The notes beneath the pieces are model-generated. The model was given only the letters and a program-made list of their open reading frames with translations, searched no databases and was not told where the DNA came from. Both the position numbers and the translations under genes were made by a program. Below, piece by piece: positions 1 through 12,005 of a stretch of DNA of 64,000 bases. The number at the start of each line of letters is the position of its first letter. Within the stretch, counting starts at the first letter, position 1. Origin of the DNA: Actinomucor elegans (Eukaryota > Mucoromycota > Mucoromycetes > Mucorales > Mucoraceae); NCBI GenBank assembly GCA_026027325.1, contig JAMSLZ010000001.1, positions 1,364,001 to 1,428,000 on the forward strand. Direction: 5' to 3'.

Positions 1-38
1 ATAGCTGCACGTAGTAGTCTCTCAAAAAAAAAACTTAC

Positions 39-2356
39 TCATCAATCCGTAACAGATCACTTGGATATATGTTGAATTTTTGGGTCAAAGTGCAGACCAT
101 GGATATTGATTTCAAAGCATTGCACGCATCATCAACAGCTTCCAGTACAGGAGAAGCTACCTTTCTCTTCTTTTTTCTATTTCTTTCGGTTTGGTAAATA
201 TCAGCATGTTGTTTTCGTAACGCCTCCACTACCAAAGTGGGTACTATGTACATTAAAAAATCAATCCAGTCAACGCTACGAGATTGGCCTGATTTGGAAG
301 AAATATCTAAGTGAAGAAAAAAGCAAGGATATTAATTCATTGGAATAATTAGCATTAAGTTTCTTGAGTTAATCTCTAATACCTATAAATTGACCATCAA
401 TGGCTCCATTTGGAAGCATTCGTTGTATTTGAACCATTGCTCTGCCAATTTCTTCTCTATAGGCGTTCCGAAGGAACAAAGGGTTATAGTATCCGAATCT
501 CTGAGAGTCATCCTTCATCATGGACCATATGTGCTTGGCTATATTCATTCCCCATAAGTGCATCTCATCTAATCCAAAAAATGAACATCCATGAAAGCTT
601 TTTAATAATGCAAATGGCAATTTCCCTTTGAGTGAAGTAGCCTAGATAGTTAATCAAATCATACTGCATTAGACACTGATACAGTTACTATTGTTTAATT
701 TATTAAGCTTCTTACCAAGTCACCGTTTTGATAATCCTCAGAAGTCCTTAATGGGTATTCAATGGGCTCTTGTGCTTCATTTGTTCCAGGAAAAACTATA
801 GTCCTTTTTGATTTGGAATAAATGCCTTTGATCTTGCAAATGCGGCATCCATGGTAAGAATTATGGCCAGCATGTAAACATAGCTCTGATAGTCCAGGAA
901 TATCACCAATTATGTTTAATAAGTGGGCCTTTATACGGATGGAAGAGGTTCCTGTTTCGACAATAATGCCTTCTGTTTCCAAAACGAGAAGCTCCTGGAT
1001 GGTAGGATAAAGGAAACTAAAGATATCATAGGGTTTTCTCGGACCAGGTATGACGGCAACGATCAGTCTGTTTTCTGGATCAAATCTATAATAGAGCATT
1101 TAATTTATCCATTAAAGTTTCAGCGCCAAGTTATTTTGTTTTGTACCTTTGTTCTGGTGGTATATCATTAATAGTAAACATGATAATTGCCATACTATTA
1201 TCACCTGTGTCAAAAGGATGGAATCCATCGTAATGGAACGAGAGCGAGAGGTTATAGTCTTCTTCGGCGTCACTATTTCTACTTTTAAAAGCGAATCCAT
1301 CCAATATATCTCTCTCGCAGCCATCAAGCTCATCGGTTGAACTATACACAGAGCTACGCGTAGCTTTATATTTCAACTTCTTCCTATTCTTTTCAGACAG
1401 CATAAAATAGGCCAACTGCTTACTAAGTGATAGTTGGTAATGCTTGGCTTTAGCTTCCATGATAGTTGATGTGGACGATGTCTCTTCATAACGATGTCTC
1501 TTGCAACTTAACCTAGGGCAAGCAGTTTGACTGTCACCAGGGTAATACATGTAGCACCCTTCAGGACACATGTCATATTTATCAGCTTGAAGTTGGATTA
1601 TATGATTATTATTAATGCTTTCGCATTTATACGGGCTGATGAATTTTAGATGTTCTATAAAAGAAAATAAGAATAGCAGTGAGCACACTGGTAGTAGTAA
1701 AGCAGCAAGATGGAAATAATAACTATACCACTATTCATCTCAATTAAGTACTCATTGAAGAAGTTGAATATTTTTTCGGTCGTACTTTTTGATACATTGT
1801 TTTCTTTTAAGAGATACTTCAGTTCTAGACTTTTCCTCTCTGGAGGACTTAAAATATCCATGTACTGTTTACCATCGTCCTTGATTTTAAGCTGAATAGG
1901 ATGGGTAATAGTATCTTTGAATTTGCTTAATCTAGAGTATATTTCTTCCACTGTGGTTTTTTTTATTGCGTCTTCTTCTATAGCGCCAACTGTTCGCCAA
2001 CCTTCTTGTATTACCTTAGTTTTTTCTGAATTTTCTTCTTCATTCGCTATAGAGTCGCATTCATCCAAGCTGTTCATATCTACAGAGTTACTGAAATCAC
2101 AGTGGCTTGTTCGTAAAATATCAGCAGGATTGTTATTTACAATATCAGTGCTTGATTGATGTTGCGTTTCATGGTTTAAAAGATCATCTGATACATAAGG
2201 GTTACTGGCGAAATGACCTTGCTGAGATAGTGTAAGTTTCTGCTTTACTTGACTATATATATTGAAAGCACGTCGCATTCTGCAATTGATAATATGCCTT
2301 CTTATTTCTTTTTTAGTAAAGTACTGTTGACACACTGGGCAGTTTTCACCAGGCAT
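39..2356 (-). CDS. Tnp2-family transposase, 3' end beyond the window
   Basis: This is probably the DDE-type transposase that cuts and moves the surrounding element. Inferred exons on the minus strand are 2356-1729, 1654-1147, 1085-716, 641-383 and 306-39, followed by an intron that runs off the left edge. All junctions are GT...AG and keep frame. The chosen ATG at 2356 starts with a C2HC finger (MPGENCPVC, then H and C), usual for this family; an in-frame ATG further upstream (2428) is less likely. Tnp2 hallmarks are YDGFHPFDTGDNSM at the end of exon 2, VIPGPRKPYDIFSFLYP in exon 3, and LDEMHLWGMN in exon 4. No stop or frameshift is visible in the spliced frame. Confidence 0.8.
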
Positions 2357-2969
2357 TATTCTTGTTGAAATAGGCGAAAGAGTAAAATAAAGGTAAAAGC
2401 GTTGGGACTCTGCACGTATTATATGCACAGTTTTAGAGATGCGGTAAAAATTGAATAAAAAGCGAATAAATGAATTAAAACCGTTTTATGAGGTTTTATT
2501 GATCTAAAGTAAGTTTAGCTATCCTATCTAGCACGTATGTCTTGTATTTAGATTTCAAAGAAAATAGTCTCTTGGTAACAATCAAAGGTCTTTTTTAATA
2601 TATGTTCACTCTGCATTAATTGTCCTTTCAGCGGTGATCCAAACTTCCCTCTTTAGATGGATGGTTAGATGAAACCCATTCCTTAATATATATATGCAGA
2701 GTGCCATATGTGCGTTTCACCACAAGAGAGATATCAATATTCGAGCAAGGTTTGTTTATTACGCATAATTACGTTACATTAGCTCTAATAGGTTCTGATT
2801 TTTTGTATATGATACCTAGCACTTCCTGGTAAGATTCTCCCGACACAGGCTATACCTATTAAGTTAAAGCCATTTTTAACTGCAGGGCTTATGATATAAA
2901 GATGGTTCCACTACATGCATTTCTTTTGCACTCATTTCTTTCCATAAATTTTATAAAATCATTAGAATC
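2357..2969. promoter_or_regulatory. Bidirectional promoter region of the CACTA-like element
   Basis: This 613-bp gap separates the start codons of the two divergent transposon genes, so it must hold both promoters. Positions of about 2446-2735 closely resemble 24004-24270 elsewhere in the window, which marks this segment as part of a repeat family. I see no single clear TATA box on each side. Confidence 0.5.
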
Positions 2970-3643
2970 ATGCCAGCTAACAGAAGACAAATTAGACAGA
3001 CCAGCCAATCCAGTCAATCCAGCAGCAGAGAAAACGACAGAGATCTTAACAGTCAAATAAATCTACCTCCACCTTGGATGGAAGATTTTAAACAAGATCT
3101 CGTAAACTATTTCGATGAAAAGCTTCAACCCTCTTTAAACATAGGAAGCTCAAAAACTATCCCAGTGCCAAAGAAGCAAAGGAGAGTAAATTCTAAAGTC
3201 TATATCCAATGCTTTTTAAAAGAACACCTAAAGGAGCCAGTGCCTAATGATGAAGATATCAGCAGCCTGATGGGAATACTTGATCAAGAAGCTTTCTCTT
3301 CAGTACTAACTTTTGCGCAGCAGAACCCAGAAGCTGCATGTAAAAGCTGGAGGCTGCTTTCTTCTCTTAATAAGCTCTCCATGATACAGTCGGCACTACA
3401 ACAGTCGATAGCATCAGATGAACGGCTTGCTATCATCAACAAGTGTGTAAGATTTTGGCCTTGCGAGTTTCTTGTGCAAGAAAAATGGACTAACAGAAGC
3501 AAATATAACAGGAAGAAAGTGTAAGTGTACATTCTATAACTATTGCATATTGAATCAAAAGGAGAGAAAAATGAACACCCATTTGTAGGCTTCAAGCGGA
3601 AGGTGCGCAGTTAAGAAATGCAAGAAATCAAGGACTGCAGTAA
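2970..3643 (+). CDS. Transposon accessory protein, unknown function
   Basis: Two inferred exons, 2970-3520 and 3589-3643, give a 201-aa protein. The intron begins GTAAGT and ends TAG. I do not recognise the family. The N-terminal 60 residues are Gln/Ser/Arg-rich and probably disordered. A middle segment carries a basic KKQRR cluster, followed by a mainly helical C-terminal part. It lies divergently from the transposase inside the same element. Plant CACTA elements carry a transposase plus a second DNA-binding protein that recognises subterminal repeats, so a similar role is plausible but is only inferred from position and basic charge. Confidence 0.6.
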
Positions 3644-3801
3644 TATATCAGTAAATATAATTAGCTTAATATTATATACCCATTTTGTATCGTTTATCTT
3701 ATTGAATAAAGAGTCATCATTACACATATGTTGTTTCATTATCTATACATGGTTAATACATGCAAAAAGGTTGAAATATAAGTGGTTGAAATCATAGGAA
3801 G

Positions 3802-4035
3802 GTTAACATGCTTTTCGAGTGAATTGCAAGTGAATTGCAAGTTAACATGTTTTTCGAGTGAATTGCAAGTGAATTGCAAGTTAACATGTTTTTCGAGTGA
3901 ATTGCAAGTGAATTGCAAGTTAACATGTTTTTCGAGTGAATTGCAAGTGAATTGCGAGTTAACATGTTTTTCGAGTTAATTTAAGGTGAATTTCGGGTTA
4001 ACCTGATTTTCAAGTGAATTGCAGGTGAATTGCAA
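3802..4035. repeat. 39-bp tandem repeat, six units (subterminal repeats)
   Basis: Units start at 3802, 3841, 3880, 3919, 3958 and 3997, exactly 39 bp apart. Each holds GTTAACATG, TTTTCGAGTGAATTGCAA and GTGAATTGCAA blocks with few changes; the last unit is the most diverged. Because 39 is a multiple of 3, a spurious 65-aa repeat ORF reads through them. They lie just inside the element's end and are the likely binding sites for its transposition proteins. Confidence 0.85.
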
Positions 4036-4129
4036 GTTAACTTGAATTCACTCGAAACGGCAACGATTCTCCTGCAAACCGAGTTAACTTGAAATTCACT
4101 CGAAATTCACTCGAATTTTTCCCATAGTG
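4036..4129. repeat. Right terminus with inverted subterminal motifs
   Basis: After the tandem array the same motif appears in the opposite direction: TTCACTCGAAA-type boxes at about 4048-4057 and twice at 4095-4114, with GTTAACTTGAA boxes beside them. The element ends in CCCATAGTG at 4121-4129, which is CACTATGGG on the minus strand. The array and the terminus therefore carry the binding-like motif in both orientations. Confidence 0.7.
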
Positions 4130-4687
4130 TAACTTTTATATTCATATTCCGCTGTCCAATGATATGACAAGATCAATTTTAATAATAATAAACACATATC
4201 TCTTTTGGAGAATACTTATAGTGTTCAGATCCCGTCCTTCACAGTAAACCAAAGCACCAGATAATATATATATATAACATTCTTTTAAAAAACCGCTTAA
4301 ATATTAAGATGATCAGGCGATTGATAACAGTATTCTTTATAGTTTCTGTCAATTCCAGGTTCCCTCATGTTTCCAGTAGTACAAATCAGATCATAACACA
4401 ATCGAGACTCTTTTTTGCCATGCGAGAACATGGTTTATTAAGAAAGAAGACATAGAAAATAAGCTTGTATCACTGCCTAATGGATAAAAAATTTTTGCAA
4501 CTCAAATATTGGGAAATAAGTATGCCCGAATCATCGGTTGAAGTAGACCTGCAGCCTCAATGTTACCTCAAGGATGTTGCACAGAAACTAGAGTTCATAA
4601 TGTTAAAGAGTCACACTAGGTTATATAATGAAATAGATTCAAAAAAGTACTTTTTCTCTCTTCGTTTTTTATTGTACATATAGCAAG
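4130..4687. other. Intergenic, upstream of the MFS gene
   Basis: The 558 bp between the transposon end and the MFS start contain a (TA)n-rich stretch at about 4264-4276 and two short plus-strand ORFs (4309-4455, 48 codons; 4465-4683, 72 codons) that resemble nothing I know and lack splice support. The segment must hold the MFS promoter; no specific site is evident. Confidence 0.4.
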
Positions 4688-6822
4688 ATGGCTCGTCATG
4701 AATCATCACCCTTGTTGAATAAACACAGCAAAAAGACCAAAAAGTCTTACAATGGAAGCAGCAGCAGCAGTAGTAGTAGCAGCAGTAGTAGTAGTGATAG
4801 CGAGAATGAAGTGATTGGTGTCTTGACATCCAATCCACCTACTTTGGAAGTGATTGTATCAAAAAACGGTGATACTACAGAAGATGAAGCTGATGCATTA
4901 TTGAAAAAAAGATTAAATGGTGCCTCCATTTATGCTGTTTTCTTCGGGTAATATTATATATTACATATAATGGGTAGGATACTGATATACTTTGTATATA
5001 GTCTTTATATTGCAGTTGTCCTGTCTTCTTTGGATTCATCCATTGTAGCTACTATTTACCCTCAAATTGGCACTGAATTCAAGAGGTGAGTCTTTAAATG
5101 ATAGGTTGACTGTGTCACTCACTTTTTTTTAAGATCAAACGAAATTGTTTGGATTGCTACATCATACATGTTGAGTTACACTGCGCTTCAACCATTATGT
5201 AAGAAAGACAAAAAAAAAATTTGCAGGAGTTAAGACTTACTGTATAATAGATGGCCGTATTTCGGACGTATTTGGTCGTAAGTCGGCCTTATTATTTGCT
5301 AGCTCTGTTTTTTTCATCGGATCTTTGCTTTGCGGCATTGCAACTAATTTATGGGCATTAGTGATTGCTCGTGCTATCGCAGGTGTTGGTGGCGGAGGTA
5401 TTAATTGGTAACGTATACAAGGTTTCCTATTCAAAAAGCCTAGTATTCTCACACATATACTTGTATAGCATGACTACTGTTATCACTTCAGATCTGGTTC
5501 CTTTAAGAGAAAGAGGCAAATTCCAAAGTTATGGTAACATTGCATACGCTGTAAGTTTAGTACTGTTATATTACGTTTCTTATACTTACAGGTTCAATTG
5601 CAGGTCGGCTCAGTTGTAGGTGCTCCATTAGGCGGATTCATCACCGATATTTTTGGCTGGAGATTCTGTTTCTATATTAACTTGCCATTATTGCTTTTAA
5701 CTATCTATGTTGCTACCAAGCTCTTGACCAATTACAACTTGGAGGAAAACTCGAATGGTGAAACCCTGCGTCAAAGATTAAAGCGTATTGATTACGCTGG
5801 TGCCATCACTATCGTTTTGGCAGTAGTTTGTTTCTTGATTGCTACATCTTTGGGTGGTAATATCAAGCCTTGGTCTGATCCTCTTGTTCTCGGCTGCTTT
5901 ATTAGTGCCATTATACTTACAGTCTTGTTTTGCGTTATTGAAGCCAAGTATGCGCTCTATCCTTTGATGCCTTGGGATATCATCTCTAGCCGTACACCAT
6001 TGGCTTGTTCCATGACCAATTTGTGGTGTATTATGGCCACCACAGCTTTGGTTTACATCACACCTCTCTTTTTCCAAGCTTTGCTGGGTATGAGTGCCTC
6101 CAAAGCCGGTATGTACTTTTTGCCCAAGGTAGCATCTATCTCCATTGGTTCGGTGTTGGTGGGTAGATATATGTCACACACGGGTGAGTACCGTAAAGTC
6201 ACTATTTTCATGGCTTTGGTTGCTTTGTCCGCTATGGTCGGATATAGTCTCTGGACACCTGAAACACCCAAATGGTTCATGTTTTATTGTTTGACAGCCG
6301 ATGGTTTGTCAATGGGTGGTATTATCACTACCACTCTAATTGGTATGCATTCTTGTGTTGATCACTCTGGTAAGTCAAGTGGGGTTATTAAATGAAAATA
6401 ATGGTCTAATATTCCAATAGAAATGGCTACTATTACTTCCATGTCGTACCTCTTCCGGTCTGTTGGTGGTGTCATTGGTATTTCTTTGACTTCAGCCATT
6501 TTCCAAGGCGTTGTGAAGCATATCTTGATTCAACAGATTACAGGTCCTGACGCTGATTTGGTAAGTAAACACCGATGTTATCATGTATTTCAACTTGCTG
6601 ATGTGTTTTATATAGTATATTGAAATTGCCCGCAAGTCCATGACTGAAGTGCGTGAGCTTTTACCTCCCGATGTACTAGATATTGTGCTTGATGCATACC
6701 AAGTAGGCCTTCGTTATACCTACAGCTCTTGCGCTTTAATCAGTTTACTTACTTTGTTCTCTACCTTTTTCATCCAAAGCTTCGAGCTTGCTACCAAAAT
6801 TACTGCAGGCAAAAAGAAGTAA
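4688..6822 (+). CDS. MFS transporter, DHA2 / vacuolar amino-acid (Fnx/Vba) type
   Basis: Eight inferred exons (4688-4947, 5002-5085, 5134-5198, 5251-5407, 5469-5550, 5604-6369, 6421-6560, 6616-6822) give 586 aa. The first membrane helix carries LDSSIVATIYPQI, the family's motif near TM1. Motif A appears as GRISDVFGRKSA between TM2 and TM3, followed by an AGVGGGGI helix and GAPLGGFITD (motif C-like). Length and spacing fit the 14-helix DHA2 group, whose fungal members export drugs or load basic amino acids into the vacuole. The roughly 85-residue N-terminus is cytosolic-looking with a poly-Ser tract. The substrate cannot be read from sequence. Confidence 0.85.
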
Positions 6823-8296
6823 TACCCCTACTTTCCTGTTACCTTGTCATTAAAAAGATATCTATTGCATTAAATAAATATACACTTGTAAACGATGATT
6901 TGGACCTTGTTTGTAATATACAGCTCATTGGCTAATGAAAACTATTACTTGATATATTGTGTACAGGATATTTAATATAGTAAACGTATTAGTGAGTTTT
7001 ATTAGCAGTAATATGAGGGTGTTCCTCTATATCGTTTTATTCTTCCTTATTAAATAATGTACACTTTAATCTGGTCACTAGATCCTCTTGGTCTTTGTAT
7101 GAACAAAAGTAATAAAAATACGAATGCACGCTTTGAGGTATAAAAAGCATGACTGTGTCTTTAAAATGACATTTTCACCATCAAACAAATGATGCTTATG
7201 GATACAAAGTTCGCTTTATTAGGTGACGAATAAATCAAGCTACAGCGGTTTTTTTTTAGCAGTTTTGGTTTGTATGAAGTATCCACATGTTTAAATATAA
7301 AAATACAAAAGTGATAACGAAGATCATATAGTAAATATTTTCGAGAAGAACTTGAAATAAGAGACGGGGCTTAAGCTGACGAAGGAAGAAATAGTACGTC
7401 TGAGAATATCAGTAAAACTGGTGATGGGTCCAAATATTAAGAAGACAGACTCCAACTATAATACCTGGATTTAAATTAGCTATGTGAGAAAGAAAAGAAG
7501 GGAACTCGAGATTAAAACGACCATGATTTTGTCGATTGAAAAGAGTGTGGCCCAGCGTGTTGATATTAGCAAATAATTAAAATTTCCAATTTCAAAGGAA
7601 AATGATTAAAAGAGTCTTCAAAATGGAGAAGGTAAGCAAGAGGATTTTCTGACATGGGCCATTCTTAACATGTTTACATTTCTTGATCGATTTCCATTTC
7701 ATTTCACATTTGATGACTAGTAAATGTATAGAATGGAACGTTGCATCTATTAAAGCTATATTTTGACTGAGCTACAATAGTTAAGCTATAAGCTATGCAT
7801 TAATAACTATTAGTAAATTATATACATTTGGTATGCAATTGATTTAAATGATCAATAGATGTTTTAGTCGCTCATGGTTTAACAGTGCATTTAATAAGCA
7901 GCTTATGACTACAATGAACCACTACATTTTCATTAAACAAGAACATTTGTTTAGCTGAAGTATATTGAATATACTTCGTTTATCGATAGGTAGCAGACAG
8001 ATGCATACATTTCTTATTAGATACAATTATCTCTAAATTCGGCTGATTTCTGTCGAATATCACATATAACGTTGAGTGACCCATGCTCCTAATAAATCGC
8101 TGCGTCTAGTAAATATATACTTTGAATCAAGTTCAAAGCTGCTTCTTTGACTGAACTGTAAGGTAGAGAGTATTTTTTTTTTATTAATTTTTGCATAAAT
8201 TAGTACAACAAGGAGGAAAATGATCAATATAATGTAATAAGAGAAATGAATGTTTTATGGGTAAAAATCGAGTGATGATTAAAAAGAATGATTTGA
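6823..8296. other. Intergenic between convergent MFS and vac8 genes
   Basis: This 1.47-kb stretch lies between two 3' ends and shows no convincing ORF in any frame. It is AT-rich and includes a short perfect hairpin near 7956-7976 (GAAGTATAT...ATATACTTC). Poly(A)-signal-like AATAAA motifs occur shortly after the MFS stop. I see no gene. Confidence 0.5.
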
Positions 8297-10519
8297 TTAG
8301 CGCTTTTGAGGTTTATTATTTGCCTCTCTAATTTGTTGCAATATTTGATGAACACGATTAGCCAAAGCAAAAATATCACCATCATCACCATTTTCCTCCC
8401 CTTGATCCTCCTTAGGTGTCTGTCCTTCATTTACAATTCTCTGTACTGACTCTGTAATAGCTTCAGAGTTGGCGATCAGACTCAATAATCTTTCGTCTAC
8501 GTACAAGTTAATAAAAAAAGGGCATATACGCATACACATGTATCAAAAATCTTACCTCCGCCGTCTAAAAATTGTTCAATCGTCCATACACCAATATGTT
8601 GGAAAGCAATATCTTGCTGTTCAGATAGGAATTGAATTAAAAACTTCTCAAGGCCACCTGATGGGACATTCCAAGCCTTGACAAATGGAGTGTAATCCTT
8701 GACTATAAAATAGATGAGTAAACATATCTGATGGTTTATAGCTAGAAAATTACCCTTTGAGCTGAGATTTCCAATGGCAGCAGCTGAGTTACCTTCAACT
8801 TCCATATTCGAGCTTGAAGTCAGTTCTACCAAAACCTCCAAGATACCCATACTTAATAAACGCTGCTTCAAATCATCGCTCAAGGCTAAGACAGCAATGG
8901 CAGCAGTCATTTCGGTTTGAACACTTGCAGGCACCTTATTTATCAACGTCTTGATGCGTTCAACCGCTCCAGCTTCGACAATAGCGCGTTTATTACGCTC
9001 AGAACTAGCAGCAAGGTTTCGCAGTGTTGAGATAGCATGGCATTGAATTTCTTCATTATCGTCATAGGCAAGCAGCTCGATTAAGGGATTCACAAAGCCT
9101 CCGTCGATAATGGGTGATTCATTAGCAGGATGAATGGATATATTACGGATGCATGCAACAGAAGACAAGATGAGAGGTAAGAAAGAAGATTTTAATAGAC
9201 GTAAAAGAGGTGGAAGGCCTTTGCAACGAACGATCTCCAGTTGATACTTTTCTATAAAACCCGGTTTTTAGTTTCAATACATCAAATAGCTTTGTTTTTG
9301 AATTACCATCCGAAGCAAGATTTCTTAATGCAAGAGCAGCTTGACATTGCACTTTTAGACTTTTTGTATCCATCAATGCAATCAAATACTGAACCAGCCG
9401 GGAGTCTGTTTGCGCCAGTTTTTTCCGATTTCCAGCTATAGAATAATGTGTTAGATTGACGCGCTTACACAAGTATTGATATATTCATTTACCATCTACT
9501 GCGATATTTGATAAAGCTGTTGTACAATAATATTGAACGTCTGCATCTGGCGAACTGAGTAAACTGATCAATACGGGAATGGCACCTGCATTTACTAACT
9601 GTTGTCTATTCTCCTCTACAATATTATATTAGAGAAAACTATCAACACGCGACCTCTTTAGTAGAACTTACGCGTATGTGTCATATTCAACAAAGCACCA
9701 GTAGCATTTCTTTGCACTCTTTGATCTTTAGACTTTGCCAAGTCTACTAGCAAACGCAAAGCATCTGATTTAGCAATTTTTGTCTTGTTCTCATCTATAA
9801 TTCAAGTCAGTAAACTATAAAGTATAAATGTATATAAAAAAGAAATTACCGTGGGTAGCAAGGTTTGTAATACAACCAACTGCATTGCACTGTACTTCAA
9901 CATTAGGGGACCCCATCTGACGAATAAGCTGGTCAAGACCACCGAGTTTGACAATCAAAAGCTTATTCTCGGCTAAAGTCGTAGAAATAAAGAAAAGGTT
10001 AGTCTTTTTTAGCTGGCATAATGGTCTGACACGTTACTGTTCACTGCCAGGTTACCAAGAGCTGCACTTGCTGCTCTTTGTACTTCCACATCATGAGATT
10101 GTAATAAAAACAAGATTGGATCCAAAGTATCGCGAGCTACTTGACGTACATCTTTCTCGGTAATTTCAGCAAATGCAAGTGCAGCAGATCTTTGCAAGTC
10201 CACGTTGTCTGAATATGCCAACGTGGAAAGAGCTTGAAGAGGTTGTCCTTCGAAAAAGTTGGTATCACTTCGATCTTTATATAATGAAATTAGCCATGGT
10301 AAATATGAAACTGAGATGATGAACCTACTTTCAAGATATTGTAGCAATTCAGCAATGGCTTCACGCTCATTCTCTTGTAATAGAGGCTCATAAAGTCCCG
10401 TCCGACTACGCTCTTTTTTGATAAACAGGAAATTGTATTAATGAGCTGTAACTCTTTTGAAATACAATATACTAACTTCCACAACAGCTTGAACAGCAAC
10501 TACTACATGAATTTCCCAT
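8297..10519 (-). CDS. vac8: Vac8-like armadillo-repeat vacuolar membrane protein
   Basis: Ten inferred exons on the minus strand (10519-10477, 10412-10329, 10274-10038, 9972-9850, 9794-9672, 9615-9493, 9435-9307, 9251-8754, 8702-8556, 8496-8297) give 568 aa, close to yeast Vac8. The start is fixed by [14 protein letters not shown]: Gly2 for N-myristoylation and several Cys for palmitoylation, as in Vac8 membrane anchors. [20 protein letters not shown] follows, then about eleven armadillo repeats (for example [33 protein letters not shown]). Known Vac8 roles are vacuole inheritance, fusion, nucleus-vacuole junctions and selective autophagy. The C-terminus is short and acidic. Every intron is phase 1. 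Confidence 0.95.
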
Positions 10520-12005
10520 CTAAACGAAAGTAATTGGTTTTTTAAAAATTGTCTGTTAATGAAATGATTATGAAAACAAGAAAAGAAAAAAGAAAAATAT
10601 CAGCAGCTGAAAATTTGATTTTAATATCTTTGACTCTTTGCCCCAGTGTATGACGTCAAGCTTGCCCACTTTACGATTATATGGACCTATCTTACTTTAT
10701 AGATGAAACGCATTTAATATATATATGCTAGATATAAACAAGGTGTCTAGACTCGTTGTAGGTAAGTCTGATAGTCGAAGAAATACCTTAAATAGATATA
10801 AAACACGATTAGTACATATTTTACAATATGACGAAAAGAAATATATAGTGTTCCATAAACCACAAGTTCTAAACTTTAGTTAAACCACTTGGAATAGTTA
10901 GGTATTTGCTCAGTGTTGAGACATTGGTCCGTAAACAACAACAATAGCATGATTTTCGAGTCGCTTATGCCTTCGACCTTTTAACCGGAGATAGTTGTAA
11001 CTAATTTTAATTGGACTTCTGAGAATAAATATTTAAGTTCAGAATGCTTTTTTTTTTTTTAAATCAAGAATTAATTCATACTCGATTTTTTCTTAGAAAG
11101 AGCACATACATTGCTATACAGTATGTTAACAACATACTCTGAGTAATCTGATGACGCATAGAATGGTATCAATATTTCAATGTATTTCTTATTAGAAATT
11201 TAGAATAGCCTACTCTTTACTAAATTGTCTAACTATTTCATTTTCAACCAAATATCTAGTTTTTTCTTCACTTAAAATTACCAAAACAGTAATGATTCTC
11301 TTGCAATGAATAAATAGAATAGCATTAAAAGTGCACTTTAGAGTAATTTATCTTGATCTAAAGATATTGTTAAAATACCAAGAAAGTTGGGTAAAGAGTA
11401 TTACTAGGAAAAAAAATATAACAGAATACTTGGATTGGCTTTCTGCATTTCAATAATAACCTTTAATGAGTATATATTTGATGAAGATTAAGTTTCAACT
11501 CCAGAACTCATTTTCGATTCAGAAAATTTTGCCATTGATATTAGAACGTGATAATTTGTGTAAGAAAAACATAGGTGAATGAGAAGTACATTAACAATGG
11601 CCATCCCAATATTTATTACATACCAAAAAAAAAAAAAAAAAAAATTGAGTAGTGTTATGTTTCTTTATAAAATTTGTCAATCCTCTTGAACTATAGGCGA
11701 TTATCAATGTCATTGGTTTAAAACTATAAACTTTACGCTTGCAGCAACAACGAAAAATAAAAAATACAAAATATTACAAGTATGCTTTGAAAGACAAGTA
11801 ACCTGCTTTGAAAACAAACTATGACTCCAAAGTAACATTTATACCTTTATAAAAAAAAAAAATAGAAATAAAAATGTGATTTTTAAGAAAATGGGTGCGA
11901 AGGGATTACCCGCCACAAAAAAATTAATTCCCAGCTTGAAACTCGAGCTGAAATGCACAGCAGTTCATTCGCGCTTCTTACTCGATTCCTGTACATATTA
12001 ATATA
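10520..12005. other. Intergenic between divergent vac8 and tfb4
   Basis: This 1.49-kb AT-rich gap must contain both promoters. It has homopolymer runs (T at about 11050-11060, A at about 11625-11643), a palindromic CRE at 10651-10658 on the vac8 side, and no credible ORF. Confidence 0.5.
10651..10658. promoter_or_regulatory. CRE-like palindrome TGACGTCA upstream of vac8
   Basis: A perfect TGACGTCA lies about 130 bp upstream of the vac8 start codon. This is the consensus for ATF/CREB-type bZIP factors. One 8-bp match can occur by chance in 64 kb, so only its position argues for function. Confidence 0.35.

Larger units (their letters stand above)
1..4129 (-). mobile_element. CACTA-like (Tnp2/Plavaka-type) DNA transposon, right part
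   Basis: The stretch holds a Tnp2-type transposase on the minus strand, a divergent accessory gene on the plus strand, and a right arm of 39-bp subterminal repeats ending at 4129. Read inward on the minus strand the end is CACTATGGGAAAAATTCGAG, and CACTA is the signature of CMC/CACTA elements. The other end lies left of the window, so the matching terminal repeat and the target duplication cannot be checked. Both genes read through cleanly after splicing, so this may be a young, possibly autonomous copy. Its right end lies about 560 bp upstream of the MFS gene. Confidence 0.8.

Noticed and set aside
3782..3979. 65-codon ORF with 13-residue repeats
   Set aside because: Created by the 39-bp transposon repeats, whose length is divisible by three; no sign of a real protein.
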